DNA of 64,000 nt, from contig WNNJ02001667.1 in NCBI GenBank assembly GCA_012934845.2, positions 62,001 through 126,000 on the forward strand, given 5' to 3'. This DNA is from Pomphorhynchus laevis (lineage: Eukaryota > Acanthocephala > Palaeacanthocephala > Echinorhynchida > Pomphorhynchidae). Shown here one piece after another: positions 1 to 11,269 of this stretch (position 1 is the first letter of the stretch; each line of letters opens with the position of its first letter). The translations under genes were made by a program, and so were the position numbers. The notes under the pieces were generated by a model. It did not search any database, was not told where the DNA came from, and saw nothing but the letters and a program-made list of their open reading frames with translations.

Positions 1-136
1 CCCGAGAAAATCATCAAACTCATAAAGGAGCAGAAAGGCGAAATATGTAAAAAAGAAACTAGATTTATTTTTAACCAGTTTATATAGTTCAAATTCTTTC
101 ATTAATTACCTGTCCATCCCCGGATCATCAACCTGG

Positions 137-878
137 TTGTCAGCGAAGCCATTGGTCCTTTTTAGGCGTCATCTAAGCTTACGCCAATTCCAAGATGCTC
201 TAGCAGTTCGATACGGTTGGCCCCCACCGAATCCACCACGCTTTTGTAGCAGTGGAGCTGACTTTGCACTGAGTCATTGCCTTTCATGTCAGGTCGGTGG
301 ATTACCTATTGTACGTCACAACACTGTAAGATATTTTCTAGCTAAAAAATTGTCAAAAGTATCATCATCAGTAGCCATCGAACAAATCCCACGCTGGATA
401 CCTGAAAATATTGACTTTGAAATTGCATCAACAACTCGCGATATTGAAGCTCGTTTAGATATCGAGTGCAACGGCTTGTTCGGTGATTCAACGGATCGGT
501 TGTTACTGGGCATCGTTGTACTTAATCATTTTGCTCCGTCGTACATCTCTGACAATCCAAAATCTCACTTAGAGTATCACGCCAAACGAAAAATATCAAA
601 GTACAACGATCGAGTCCTTAAAATAGAAGATGTTACTTTTTTCCTATTTCGTGTGTGCGTGTAATGGGGCACTGGGTAAGGAAGCACAAATTATACTCAG
701 AAAAATCGCTTTGCTGGAATCTGAAAAAAGCAAAATTTCATACAGTAATTGCATCTCAGATATTCAAATAGACCTTAAATTTCTAATTGCAAGGTTGGCA
801 GGAAATGCTAAATGTTGCTCACGATCAAGTTGTACAAGATTTGGTAGATCAGTACACAAGGACGTATCCAACTTTTAA
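137..878 (+). pseudogene. C-terminal zinc plus nuclease-like module of an endonuclease-tailed RT element (partial)
   Basis: Only the C-terminal end of a retroelement polyprotein is present. It reads RYGW, then a Cys/His cluster (CLSC) followed by RHN at about residues 60-62 of the longest frame, then RLDI near residue 106 and a hydrophobic strand LLLGIVVLN. This order (Cys/His knuckle, RHN, then acidic and beta-strand motifs) matches the restriction-like endonuclease end of R2-type non-LTR retrotransposons and of related invertebrate RT proteins, where it cuts the target DNA. A second, overlapping frame continues the protein with a GKEA motif, so this copy is broken. No RT domain lies upstream in the window, and the frame opens with TTG rather than ATG. 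The family name is inferred; the module type is fairly clear. It appears to be the same family as the split RT at 52.9-58.2 kb. Confidence 0.6.
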
Positions 879-1028
879 TAATGAACAATATTTCGAACAA
901 TTTAAAAGGGTATTTTCTGATGTCAATATTCTGAATAAATCTTCTCTTTAAAAAATTTATTATACATTCAACAACATACGAGCATTAGCTCAAATAGCTG
1001 GCTCATAATAAGTTTGTAAATAAGTTAA

Positions 1029-1290
1029 TTAGTTATTAATATAAGGAAATGCAACACGAAACATTGCTTGATCCATTCGTAGTCTTTTAAAAGTACTAAG
1101 TGAATTGCATCCAACGGTGTCTGCATCAAGGTTGTTCCAAAGCTCAACAATTCTTCTATCAAATTGCATCGTGCCAAATTTCTGTACCCTGTTTCTTCAA
1201 ATAGTTGAAGAATGACCGCGAAGAACATTTGAACCACGTAATTGAACCCTACTCATAAGAGGGTGATAGGGACGTTGGAATAAATGCCAA
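1029..1290 (-). pseudogene. CR1/Jockey-like LINE RT tail fragment
   Basis: In one minus-strand frame the segment reads a typical LINE ORF2 C-terminus: RRIVELWNNL, a short spacer, STFKRL, then a stop codon at 1029-1031. This box (hydrophobic-V-x-LWN-x-L followed by FK-R) closes the RT protein in CR1, L2 and Jockey-type LINEs. One in-frame stop lies upstream of the box, so the copy is dead. The rest of the RT is absent, and an L2 fragment in the opposite orientation begins about 40 bp away. Confidence 0.6.
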
Positions 1291-1327
1291 ACAAGGCACA
1301 TATCCATGCACCGACCTATCTTACTCA

Positions 1328-1692
1328 TCGACGGTCTCATCTCCACCTACTACGTACCAAATGCAACTCCTTCTGGCAGCATAAAATCATCACTTCATTC
1401 AACTCTAAGACTCTATGACATAATTTTAAGTCAATCCTTCCTCGCTCCTCTCCGCCGTGCAACATCAATCCCCATGATTATTCGTCATTTCTCCAGACCA
1501 AAGTATCCACGTTGCTCTCTCACACCCCGGTCTACATCCTATCCCATCATCCTACCCCTACAACGAATAATCAACTCCGCCATTCGAGTGCTCTTTCGTC
1601 TCCGTCGCTTTGACCACATATCCACATATCTTTCCCAACTCTCCTGGCCCACCATCCACATCCGCATCAAACTCCGCCTTCTTCTCGTCTGC
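1328..1692 (+). mobile_element. L2-like LINE copy A1, internally deleted
   Basis: The first about 215 bp match the start of the L2 copy at 2617 (shared start of the RT linker, for example the CNSFWQHK motif), and the last about 145 bp match its 3' part (RVLFRLRRFDH). The junction near 1545-1555 removes about 1.25 kb of RT. Both parental sequences carry a TCC/CAC-type stretch at the join, so a microhomology deletion is plausible. It ends in unrelated sequence before the L2 3' terminus. Confidence 0.75.
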
Positions 1693-1740
1693 GGAGACGG
1701 CTTTAAATTCGCAATTTTTTCCGATTTGCAGGAGTTTGAA

Positions 1741-2075
1741 AAAACTCTCGATACTTTGTTCCTAGTTTTGCTTTGTTGACGATAAAAGATGTCGATTGTA
1801 AATAACGTTCTTCGCTTTTACAAATAATGTTTCCAGTTTGTAGAGAACTTTTTCGAACGTTTTGCATTCGTCGATGTGAGCATATAACGTTCCACTGATT
1901 GAATTGACCAAGATAAGGAGTTTCTGAGCGTCAGTGATGTCCGAAAGTACGGATAAAAATGAAGATATTCTTTGTTTCCAATGTCTCCAATCGATGGTAG
2001 TATTCTGATTGTCAGGCGTGATTGTGAGCATTTCGGGTTTGAGAAACTTCTCCATTTGTATACAATTGTTCAATA
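1741..2075 (-). mobile_element. Ty3/gypsy (Mag-like) gag fossil
   Basis: The frame starts with MEKFLKPE and continues with a short acidic linker and a Trp-His-Trp region, the usual N-terminus of Mag-type gypsy gag. The same start is seen in the relics at 17.6 kb (MDKLLKP) and 42.2 kb (MDKIFKPE). Only this N-terminal gag piece of about 100 residues remains. It is broken and no LTR is visible. The age is unknown but clearly old. Confidence 0.6.
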
Positions 2076-2600
2076 AATTGTAGTGAACAAGCCAAACTTA
2101 ACCAAAGAGCCTTTATTAAACAATCTGCAAGACGGTCAAATAATGATAAGTCATAAAACATTTATGCCAGTTGTTCATTAAGATATTTTTTAACTAAAGT
2201 GATTTTTTCTCATCTTTTTACTTTTAAAAATGGATTTTTTTTCTTGTTCTTTTCTTGATATCTTATTTTCTTGCATCTGGTACCAATTATCATGCTCAAT
2301 ATTTTTAAATTTATGTACCACAACATCTTCATATTGACAGGCAGAATTTCTTATTATTTTTTGAAATTTTTGTAACCTCCTTAGGTTTATCAAGCAGTAA
2401 ATTAGAATTATTCTTTGAAACCTTTACGGATTCATTGTCGTATGCATTATCACGTAGCATGATAGTTGCGTAATAAATGCAAACAGTATTCGTGATTCCA
2501 TTAGTTCTATTAGTTCGTTCTGTTTTAAAATAATATTTCTAAGATCTTTAATTTTGTTTCCAGTTTGTTATACAGCTGAGACTTTGTTTACCGAGACTTT
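2076..2600. other. AT-rich spacer
   Basis: No coding similarity, RNA gene or repeat was recognised. A lysine-rich minus frame at 2190-2393 has no known motif and looks like composition. Confidence 0.5.
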
Positions 2601-2616
2601 CACTTGCCGAGAATTT

Positions 2617-4428
2617 GCTTACTTCTCATCTCAACCTACTACGTACCAAATGCAACTCTTTCTGGCAGCATAAAATCATCACTTCATTCAACTCTAAGAC
2701 TCTCTGGCATACTTTTAACTCAATCCTTGCTCGCTCTTCTTCGCCGTGCAACATCAATGCCAATGATTATTCGTCATTTCTCCAGACTAAAGTATCCATG
2801 TTGCTCTCTCACACCCCTTTCTCTATCCTATCCCACTCTGCCCAGTCTACTCTCATCCTTCCGGAACTCTTTCATCCTCTCCCAGTCTCACCTACAGAAG
2901 TATCATCTGTCCTCATGTCCTTGCCCAACAAAACCTCACCTGCCGATCCCCTGCCTACCCACATATTAAAATCTATATGCTCATCGATATCCCCATTTCT
3001 CACAACCTTGTTTAACTCGTCCATCCGCAGTCGTATCTTCCCTTCACACTGGAAATCCGCAATCGTTCGTCCACTCCTTACGAAACAATCGCTCGACCCC
3101 TCCCTTCCTTCTAGCTATCGCCCCATTTCACTACTCCCTACTCTTTCAAAGCTCTTAGAACGCCTCATCTTAATACAAATCAACGCTTATCTCTCCTCAT
3201 CCAATCTGTACCCTCCTTTCCAATCCGCTTTCCGCTCTAATCACTCGACAGAAATCGCATGCATAAAAGTGTACAACGACTTACTCATTTCTCGAGACAA
3301 GGCTCTATATAGTGTTCTCATCTCCCTCGACCTCTCCTCCGCATTCGACATTGTCGACCACTCCGTCCTCCTTTCTCGCCTTCGTTATGATTACGGCTTT
3401 TCTTCCTCCTCCGTAGCATGGTTCGCCTCATATCTATCCGACCGTTCCTTTCGCGTCTGTTCTTATTCATCATCCTCCCCTCCCATCCCTATTTTTTGCG
3501 GGGTCCCACAAGGTTCAGTCCTAGGTCCCCTGCTTTTCTCTCTTCTGCTTGGCGATCTATCTCCGTTTATCAAACCTTACTCCTTTAAGGTCATGCAATA
3601 CGCCGATGACATCCTCATATATGCTCATGCACCCGCACATCGCATATACGATATCGGCATTTCTGCCTCCAACTGTCTTTATTCTATCTACAAACGTCTC
3701 TCCAATCTCCATCTCGTTCTAAACCCCGAAAAGTCCAAAATAATGTGGATCCTCCCCCGTAAACCAAACATATCTCCTCCCACTGTATATTTTGCCTCAT
3801 CAATCATCCCCATAGTCCACAATCTCACTTTCTTAGGCTTCCATTTCGATGATCACCTTTCCCTTAAACCCTTCGTCCGTGACAAGGTCCGCTCATCTAA
3901 CTTAATTCTCCGTGATATCCGCCGTATCCGCCCCTTATCGACTTCCGTTCTTGTATGTTTCTTCTTTCATCGCTTCTTTTCCCTAAAATCGATTACTGCC
4001 TTAGCCTTTTCGCCAATTCTCCAAAATCCATCATCCTACCCCTACAACGAATAATCAACACCGCCGTTCGAGTGCTCTTTCGTCTCCGTCGCTTCGACCA
4101 CACATCCACATATTTTGCCCAACTCTCCTGGCCCACCATCCACATCCGCATCAAACTCCGCCTTCTCGTTACCTTTCGTCTCATCGCTGTCGGCTCCCCA
4201 TCGTTCATCAACCTTCCTTTCTTAGACGATACTCGCCCCACCTCGCTATTGCTTCGTTCCTGTCATACCCTCTTACTCCACGTTCCTAATTACTCCAACA
4301 ACTACTGTCTCCGATCCTTCCTCGTCGCCGCCTCACTCGCCTGGAATCAACTCCCTCTCGACGTCCGCCGCGCCCCCTCCTTTATCATATTCAAACACCT
4401 CCTCCGTTCACACCTTCTCGACACCTGA
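2617..4428 (+). pseudogene. Reverse transcriptase of L2-like LINE A2
   Basis: This RT would copy LINE RNA into DNA at a nicked target. The main frame runs to 4054 and shows the ordered RT motifs: YRPISLLPTLSKLLE, the FRSNHST box, motif A LDLSSAFDIVDH, motif B GVPQGSVLGPLLFS and the catalytic YADD at about 3599-3610, then the SKIMW and LGFHFD boxes. A frameshift around 3945-3960 moves the thumb and C-terminal tail (IDYCLSLF, AWNQLPLDVR, FKHLLRSHL) into another frame that ends at 4428. Catalytic residues are intact, so the copy lost function recently. The FDIVDH, WFASYLSDR and AWNQLP boxes are typical of the L2 clade. Confidence 0.85.
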
Positions 4429-4459
4429 TTCACAGTCTTGTTTTGTTGTGGTCATGTAA

Positions 4460-4528
4460 GCGTGCGCTGGCACGCATTTGCCACGTTAAAATAAATCGTT
4501 TTTTTTATGTAAGCGTGCATTTGCACGC
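4460..4528 (+). other. Tandem 3'-terminal hairpins of L2 A2
   Basis: GCGTGC (4460-4465) pairs with GCACGC (4470-4475) around a GCTG loop. A second copy at 4513-4528 has the same stem around ATTT. Each is followed by ATTTGCCACGTTAAA. The same hairpin ends copies A3, B1, B2 and C, so it is probably the RNA feature recognised by the element's RT. Confidence 0.65.
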
Positions 4529-4554
4529 ATTTGCCACGTTAAATAAATTATTGT

Positions 4555-5385
4555 ATTATTAACGAGGTTTCGCCATTTCTTATAAGTGCTGAAATTAGCT
4601 CTGTCGTTACGATAGTCATTAAAGGCCTTACGTCTCATCTTTAAAGCATGTTTCATGTCGCTATTAAACCAAGGCGGTGAGATCGATGTCAAACAGTGTT
4701 TACTCTGAAGAGGTGAGAAACGATTAAGGAGGTGGTACACAGTATCCCTGAAAAACTGCCATGAATATTTGACGCCAACATCAAAAGCATCCAACCACTT
4801 TACCCCAACGAGATATTTATTTACTAGAGCAAAGTCAGTTCTGAACGGGTTTACAGACGACGTCGGATTTACGCCATGTGAGTAGACATCGCTCAGACCA
4901 ATCGAAATGACCACATGATCTGAATGACCTATTGGGTCCAGATAGCTTAATCCATCGAGAATGTCATATGGTACAGTAAGGCATAAATCCAAAAGTGAAT
5001 GTGAATCCTGTGAAAATCTTGTACTCTGACTGACATGTTGCTTAAGAGCCAAGCTGTTTATTAAGCCAAGTAGCTTCAAACTCTCGACATCCTAGTCATT
5101 GGAAGTGTAATTAACCCAATTGACAGATGGCATGTTGAAATCACCGAGTACAACAAATCTATCACAATAACTACTTCTCTCTATTAAAGCAGCTATGCTA
5201 TCTGTGTTTGATCTTGGAGAACGATACACAGTCAATACCGTTATTGGGTGTTACAATATAGCCTAATACACAATGCTTCATTATGGTTAATATCATCACT
5301 AAGAGTTTCAATTACTCGGAATTGAAGCCTATTATAGATATACGCGATAACACCTCCTCCAATCTTGCCTGTTCTATCACAATAA
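4555..5385 (-). pseudogene. CR1-like LINE endonuclease fragment
   Basis: Minus-strand frames carry the apurinic-type endonuclease of a CR1/Jockey LINE: GGGVIAYI near 5350, VLGDFNMPSVNW near 5130, LLDLCLT and GHSDHVV near 4900-4990, then the linker to RT (PWFNSDMKHALK) to about 4560. The longest single frame is 4486-5079, but its last residues are L2 tail sequence. Several frame changes are present. The RT is missing because the L2 A2 3' end begins where it should start. Confidence 0.7.
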
Positions 5386-6050
5386 AAAATATAAAAACAT
5401 ATATAATAACCAACAAAACAAAAACAATTAGTAGTTCAAAGAAATTCAATGCAATCAAATAAAGCATATAATACAAATTAACCAATTAAACAACACAATT
5501 AAAATAAGACAAAATAAGGCATAATAAAAACCAAAATACAAAAAAGGCAAAACACTGCAAAACATATATCAATGGAAGCATAGATCATAACATCAAATGT
5601 TGCTCTCTAAACATTTCTGTCCATATGACCTAATCAATAATGACTCCGACATAATCCTAGTTTTTAGATGAGGTTGAACCAACTAAATCTTTGAGGAGTC
5701 AATATCCAGGCAGTGACCTAACATGTTGTGCAACGGCACATTTAACTTTTCCTGTGTGTTTGAATATTTGAAACAATTCCTGATGATGAACGCAGTTGTG
5801 TTTGAATATTTGAATACACCATTTTGATTTTGCTAAAATAAAATTTTGATTGTCCAGCTGTTTTTTCAATCAATATTAATGATTTCAATTTAATAGTAAT
5901 TCTCATTATCTTGTTTTTGGACAGACTGCATATAAATCGGAATTTTCACAAAAATACAAAGTATGATCGTGTCGATTCATAAAGGATCATGGATCATTAT
6001 CAATGTCGATTCATAACGGGATCATATAATCGGTGCAGTCATTTGTTAGT
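5386..6050. other. AT-rich spacer
   Basis: A/T-rich, with an A-rich run near 5390-5560. No coding or RNA signal recognised. Confidence 0.5.
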
Positions 6051-6051
6051 C

Positions 6052-6165
6052 TTCAATCAACAAATAATTGTACGCTTAAAAACTTTTTCGTTTAATCGAA
6101 GGGTCGTGAATCTATGGAATCAGTTGAACGCAACTTTGAGCTCTGCTCGCTATGTTGTCTTCTAA
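6052..6165 (+). pseudogene. CR1-like LINE RT tail scrap
   Basis: One plus frame reads FNRRVVNLWNQLNA and then two stop codons, the C-terminal box of CR1/Jockey-type RTs. Nothing else of the element is recognisable upstream. Confidence 0.45.
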
Positions 6166-6392
6166 TAATATAATAGTATAAAATGAAATATAACAACAAG
6201 ATAGAATTCTTTAGCCAATACCTGGGAGTATATCTAAGATTTTGATTAACAGAATCCGCTAATATATCAAATCAAATAATTTATAATTAATCTTTTTTTT
6301 ATTATTATTCCAATACATACCAAAGCCAAAAGGCTATTCAGGCAGAGTCAAAATAAAAAAAAATAAAAAAAGCAAATGGTCAGTCAACGTAG

Positions 6393-9369
6393 CTAATTAG
6401 GGTATTCCAGTGGTAGTGTTGAATGGCGGCATTGTTCATATATCCATTTGTAGCATCGTGATTTAAACGTTCTCAAACTGGGGGCTGCAACGACTTCCTC
6501 AGGCAACGAATTCCACATGTTAATTCCTCTCCTTGAGAGTCTATACACTTTTGGTAATCTGCCAAATCTAAATTTATACAAGACTGTGCTATGTCCCCGC
6601 AACTGATCTATCCGCCAAGTGATTACATCGGTGGGATAACCTACCACATCATTCGACATATGCCATAGACATAGCATTTCCAAGGATATGAACCTCTCAC
6701 GTACCGACAACATCCCAATACGACTTAGGTGTACATGATAGTCAATACCACTTAAGCCAATACAGAGCCTCGATCCGCTCCTAAGAATAGACTCCAGGTC
6801 TAATAGTTCTTGCTTAGTGACAGGGAAACAAGCCTAAATGCAGTACTCCAAGTGTGGCCTGACGATGGAGATGAATAATCTCTTGAACATATGACAGCTT
6901 AACCTGAGGAATGAATTTTTAATACAATATAACGCCCTAGTAGCTTTACCTAGAAAGAAGTCGGTGTTCAACTTTGTTTTCAAGGATCTATGGACAATAA
7001 TCCCTAAATCCTTATGATGAGACACTTCCTTTAAGACCATATCTCCAATAAAGTACCTTAGAGTTTCAATAGGGCGACCTAGTTGCATGAGGACACATTT
7101 ATAAACATTCAACCGTAGTCCGGTAGAATCGCACCACTTGATCAGGGAGTTTAGATCATTTTGTAACGATACTCGATCAGCAGGACTTCTAATGATCGAC
7201 CAAATCTTTAGATCGTCTGCAAACGCTAGATGAGAGCATAATAAGCGGAGTAGCATATCATTAATGAAGATTATAAAGAGCAGTGGGCCAAGGACTGATC
7301 CCTGCGGTACGCCAGAATTAATATTTACCGAATAAGAAAACACACACCCCCACACAAACTCGGAAAGACCTATTCGATAGAAATTCCCTGACCCACTCAC
7401 AAATATATGAATGAAGTCCATAGTGATACAATAAAGACACTATGCCGTCGTGTGGTACCCTATCAAAAGCTTTCGAAAAATCAAGGAATATTGTATGAAC
7501 CTGACACCCAGCCCCCAGAGCATCAGCCCATTTTTCACGCGCAGTTAGTAGGTTAGTAAGGCATGAACGTCCGATCCTAAAACCATGTTGAGATTCAACC
7601 AATATGTGATTACGATCCAAATGATCCCTGATTCTACTAGCAATGATTCTTTCTAAAAGTTTGCAGAACACGCTAGTCAAGCTAATGGGCCGAAAGTCCG
7701 CGCATAAGCAAGCAGGATGCTTTTTGGGAATAGGCACCACAATTGCACACTTCCAACAGTCAGGAATCCAAGATGTGTCTAAGCTGTATCTGAATAACGT
7801 AGTTAAATCATTGCTCAGTTCGTTCGCTAGGGATTTGACGAGGAAGGGGGCAATATTGTCTGGTCCCTGAGATGTAAACGAATCGAGCTTCATAACCTCG
7901 TTCAACACCTCATCCACTCTGAGTGGACGAACACAACACCAATGAGCAACCGAAACATACTTCCAACTGAAGTCATGCAGTTTGTTAGAGGTCAAAGTCT
8001 GTACCAAGAAGCCATCAGCTAAATGTTGGGTGATTAGAGACGTATCGATCAAAGTTTCAGTTGGCGTTTGGATTGAGCTAATTGTGGCGACAAGTGTTCT
8101 GTTGTTTCTTACATAAGACCAAAACCTCCTAGGATTCAAAGATGCATCCCTGGCGATACTATCTTCGTACGAATAGCGTTTCTGAAATTTTAGCCGATTG
8201 CATAAGTTCCGAGAGTCGATGTAGGCACGTTTTGAAGCAGGAGAACGCCTAAATTCGCGCCACAATTTTTTGTGGGATCTTATAGCATCAAGAAGCTCTC
8301 TGTCGAACCAAGGAATATGTCCATGCTTAGACTTGCAGGCACGTAGCGGAGCAAAGATATCAGAAATTCGCATCAATTCATCATGAAGCAGATCAAAGAC
8401 TACAGGAACCTCCAAACCGAAGTGGATACGAAGACTATCACAGATACCTTTTGGGAAGCTTGCAGCTAGTTGACTAGCATCAACACCTACCCAACAACGT
8501 TTTTTAAAATTAGAGTTTTGTGAGGCCCTGTTGAACAGCGACAGTCGCATAGAGAGTACACAGTGATCGCTATTGCCAATTGGTGCGTCATAACGAACAC
8601 CTAAAACGTCACCCAAACACTTAGTAAAGACCAAATCGAGTATAGAAGGCGTCCCTGTCACACAAGTAGGTTCTTTAATATGTTGAACTAGTAGCATCTC
8701 GAGTAACAGAAAGTCACTCAGTACTTTCCCAATTCCGTGAATTGGTCGTGAATGACTATTTTTCCAGTCCATTTGGGGGATATTGAAGTCACCCAGGATC
8801 AAAATTAGAGGATACGAAGATAAACTCAGCAAATGTGGTTTAAGATAGTCAAATCTTAATTCATAGGACGGAGAACGGTAAAGGACGCAGGATCGGGATC
8901 GTTGACCATTTCCCAGTGTAAAAGCAAGACCTTCAAAGGAATAACCAATATCGTCGCGAAAAGCCGAGATATTCGATACCAGGAGACTATTTCGCACATA
9001 GGCGGCTACCCCACCTCCACGTTTACCACATGAGCGATCCGTACGTATTAGAAAATAGTTAGGGATGGCAACACAGTCATCCGAAATGTCAAAATGTAGC
9101 CATGTTTCGGTTATATAAAATACATCAACACGTTTCGAAGCAACTATGAATTTAATTTCCGAGAACTGAGCCAGGAGACTACGAACATTTGAATAACCGA
9201 CAAAAATGTTCGTATAATGGGAAAATTTGACACGCTCGGTGACACTATCGAAGTCTACAAATTTTCCTACACACGAACCATCACTACTAATGAGGTCTGA
9301 CTCTACAGAAGTAAGGGATGCCACCGGACAGTCGTACGCCACTTGACCACCCGAAAATTCCGGACACAT
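6393..9369 (-). pseudogene. CR1-like ORF2: endonuclease plus reverse transcriptase
   Basis: ORF2 nicks target DNA and primes reverse transcription there. The ATG at 9369-9367 opens a 683-residue frame with an AP-type endonuclease (SNVRSLL, ITETWL, GGGVAAYVRNS, YRSPS, ILGDFNIPQMDW, ILDLVFT, GNSDHCVLS). RT fingers and palm follow (FRPISLTSVFCKLLE, QHGFRIGRSC, motif A FLDFSKAFDRVPHD). Near 7330-7400 the reading moves to a second frame (6834-7421) with motif B SGVPQGSVLGPLLF and catalytic FADD. A TAG at 6836-6834, probably from CAG, interrupts that frame before the tail (6393-6713, NMWNSLPEEVV, FKSRCYKW). All catalytic residues are intact. Two simple changes separate this copy from a full ORF2, so it is a recent insertion. 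Confidence 0.85.
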
Positions 9370-10799
9370 AGGTTGCCCTCACCACTTTCCAGCCGTCGAT
9401 GCAGCTCGTTGAAAGCCTCGTGTCTTCTCAAACGATCTGCAGGAGATAAATCACGGAGTATATGAAAATCAGAGCGCGATAATCTAAATGCATGCTTGGG
9501 TAGGAAGTCAACATGATATTTTGAGTCTAAAACAACTTTTAAAAGTCTAGGTCTATCTGAAAGTTTCTTGCCTAGACGAATAACTCTTCGAACTTTAAGA
9601 CACTTCGCAACATCCACATTGCTCGGGAGAAAAATCTTAGAAAACACTGCGCGAAGATGCACAATATCGTCATCCAGTCTACTTTGGGGATTGTTACTGA
9701 GAGATTCTTCAACACCGCTCACGATAACGTTTAACTCTCTTCTGGAGTTAAATTGTCTAGAGCTAAATTGTTGAGGGCTAGCAGACGGAACTAATGAAGA
9801 ATGAGTCTCACGAGTAAACGATGGCCGTCGATGATTTGGAGGAATCACTGCATGTTGTTTATTATTTGGAAGGCTAACTATTAGTCGTAGATTATCTATA
9901 GGCCTAACTATAATCTGACCAGCCTTTGCAAGATCCTTAACGCTCTCAATTAACGGGGCTACTAGAGGAGCAACACATAAACTGCAGCGGGGATGCAGTA
10001 GCTGCGGGTAAGCACAAGGACGCTCACTACAATCACTACCTAGAGGATAGTTTTGAGAACAATCACTGCCCGAGGAAGTGTTAACAGGAGTTGACAAATC
10101 AACATTCGCATGCTTGAGGGCGGAACATTTGTCATCTACATCAAGACCGACGCTGCTCGAGTCCAATATATGGGGATGAACAATAGAATCCAAAACAGGA
10201 AGTTGTTTGAAGGAGTAATCCATCACATTAGTCTCATGCAATGCATCCCTAACGAAGCATTGAGTTGAATTGTTATTGAAGGGTATGATTGAACGATCGT
10301 TCAGTTCTAACTTCGACTGCTGCGTGAGAGAATGATTGAGTACATGAATAGCATTATTGGTTTTTATCTCAGATGATTTTGGAGTGGCCGAAACATCATC
10401 AATCCCTGACGACGAGCCGCTTGACTGTCTGAACGCTTCTGAACTCCTTTCTGGTTCATTAATACTATGATCTTCCCCATCGTTGTGACTGCTTGAATCT
10501 GCGTTCCTCTCCAAAGCATTTATTGATACTTGCTCGTCACAATGGCCCTTGAACAACAAGGAGAGCAATTCAGAGGCACAGAACCCACAAACAAAATCCC
10601 TAGACAGTAGAGATTTCGTCAGACAAGATGGAACGTTGACAGTTGTCCATATGTCGCATCCAGATCTGCTGCAAGAGACCTCGCGTTGCTGATACCCAGA
10701 GGAGGGGCTTGCTAATTTTGGTACAGTCTGATTGCGAGTACCGTTAATATGCTGACTTGCTAAGCATTTTTTCGTTTCTGTCTTCTTTGTTCTTGCCAT
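9303..10799 (-). CDS. CR1-like LINE ORF1 protein
   Basis: A 498-residue open frame with an ATG at 10799. LINE ORF1 proteins bind the element RNA as a chaperone. The N-terminus has a PHD-like Cys cluster (SCSRSGCDIW then VCGFCASELL, about residues 42-80), as in many CR1-type ORF1s. The middle is Ser/Asn-rich and low in structure. Near residues 270-285 there is a second small cluster, HPRCSLC. The C-terminal third (NVIVSGVEE, VIRLGKK, DRPRLLKVVL, RRLESGEGNLCVRNF) is the RNA-binding fold seen in CR1/Jockey ORF1s. It overlaps ORF2 by 67 bp. No breaks are visible, so this ORF could still be translated. Confidence 0.8.
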   Translation of the reverse strand: MARTKKTETKKCLASQHINGTRNQTVPKLASPSSGYQQREVSCSRSGCDIWTTVNVPSCLTKSLLSRDFVCGFCASELLSLLFKGHCDEQVSINALERNADSSSHNDGEDHSINEPERSSEAFRQSSGSSSGIDDVSATPKSSEIKTNNAIHVLNHSLTQQSKLELNDRSIIPFNNNSTQCFVRDALHETNVMDYSFKQLPVLDSIVHPHILDSSSVGLDVDDKCSALKHANVDLSTPVNTSSGSDCSQNYPLGSDCSERPCAYPQLLHPRCSLCVAPLVAPLIESVKDLAKAGQIIVRPIDNLRLIVSLPNNKQHAVIPPNHRRPSFTRETHSSLVPSASPQQFSSRQFNSRRELNVIVSGVEESLSNNPQSRLDDDIVHLRAVFSKIFLPSNVDVAKCLKVRRVIRLGKKLSDRPRLLKVVLDSKYHVDFLPKHAFRLSRSDFHILRDLSPADRLRRHEAFNELHRRLESGEGNLCVRNFRVVKWRTTVRWHPLLL

Positions 10800-10930
10800 C
10801 GATTGTTGTGTCGACTCGCTTCGCTCGTTGTAATCGAATAATTGTGTGTTTAAGCTTGTGTGTTCGTTGGGCTTGATTGTAAGTAGTTGTGTATTGTAAG
10901 TAGTAGCTTTATCCTAATTATTTTACAGAG

Positions 10931-11265
10931 GAGCCGCAAAAGACAGTTAAATTTAAAACAAAATAATTAATTAAATTTTGAGCTTTAATTTACATAATTT
11001 TTTCATAATATTTCAGTTTCAATATTTTAAGTAGAATATTTCAAAAGAATACAATATTATGTAAAAATATGCTATCGAATATATGTGCTTAAAAATTATT
11101 TAATTTTTAATTTATTTTCTTCAAATATAGAATAAAATTTATTTAGAGTGGCCTTTGTGGTAAAATAGAACCATTTACAGGCCCACTATAAAAATTAAAA
11201 GACAAGTTTACGTCCGATGAATGTTTGAACTTGTATGTAGAGTTATTGAATTGATTGCGGCTGAA
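10931..11265. other. AT-rich spacer inside the duplication
   Basis: A/T-rich sequence between the CR1 5' end and the L2-E tail. No signal recognised. It is present in both duplication copies. Confidence 0.5.
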
Positions 11266-11269
11266 AGTG

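Larger units (their letters stand above)
2617..4554 (+). mobile_element. L2-like LINE copy A2 (5'-truncated, complete 3' end)
   Basis: A 5'-truncated L2-clade LINE. It begins just upstream of the RT domain (endonuclease and ORF1 are missing) and runs through the RT stop at 4426-4428 into a 3' UTR. The 3' end holds two copies of a short hairpin unit (4454-4496 and 4507-4550), each followed by ATTTGCCACGTTAAA and an A/T-rich end. It abuts a CR1-like fragment in the opposite orientation, so it probably inserted into that older LINE. About 98% identical by eye to copy A3 at 28976 over the shared 3' end. Confidence 0.85.
6295..10930 (-). mobile_element. CR1-like LINE, nearly full length
   Basis: The element has a 5' leader, ORF1 (10799 to 9303), ORF2 (9369 to 6393), and a 3' UTR ending in a short AATAAT-type repeat near 6295-6310. 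The two ORFs overlap by 67 bp in different frames, so ORF2 would need reinitiation or a similar coupling. The 5' boundary is uncertain, because sequence upstream of ORF1 is shared with the duplicate at 59.7 kb. With one frameshift and one nonsense codon it is the best preserved LINE here. Confidence 0.8.

Noticed and set aside
2190-2393. Lysine-rich minus frame
   Set aside because: Composition of A/T-rich DNA; no motif.
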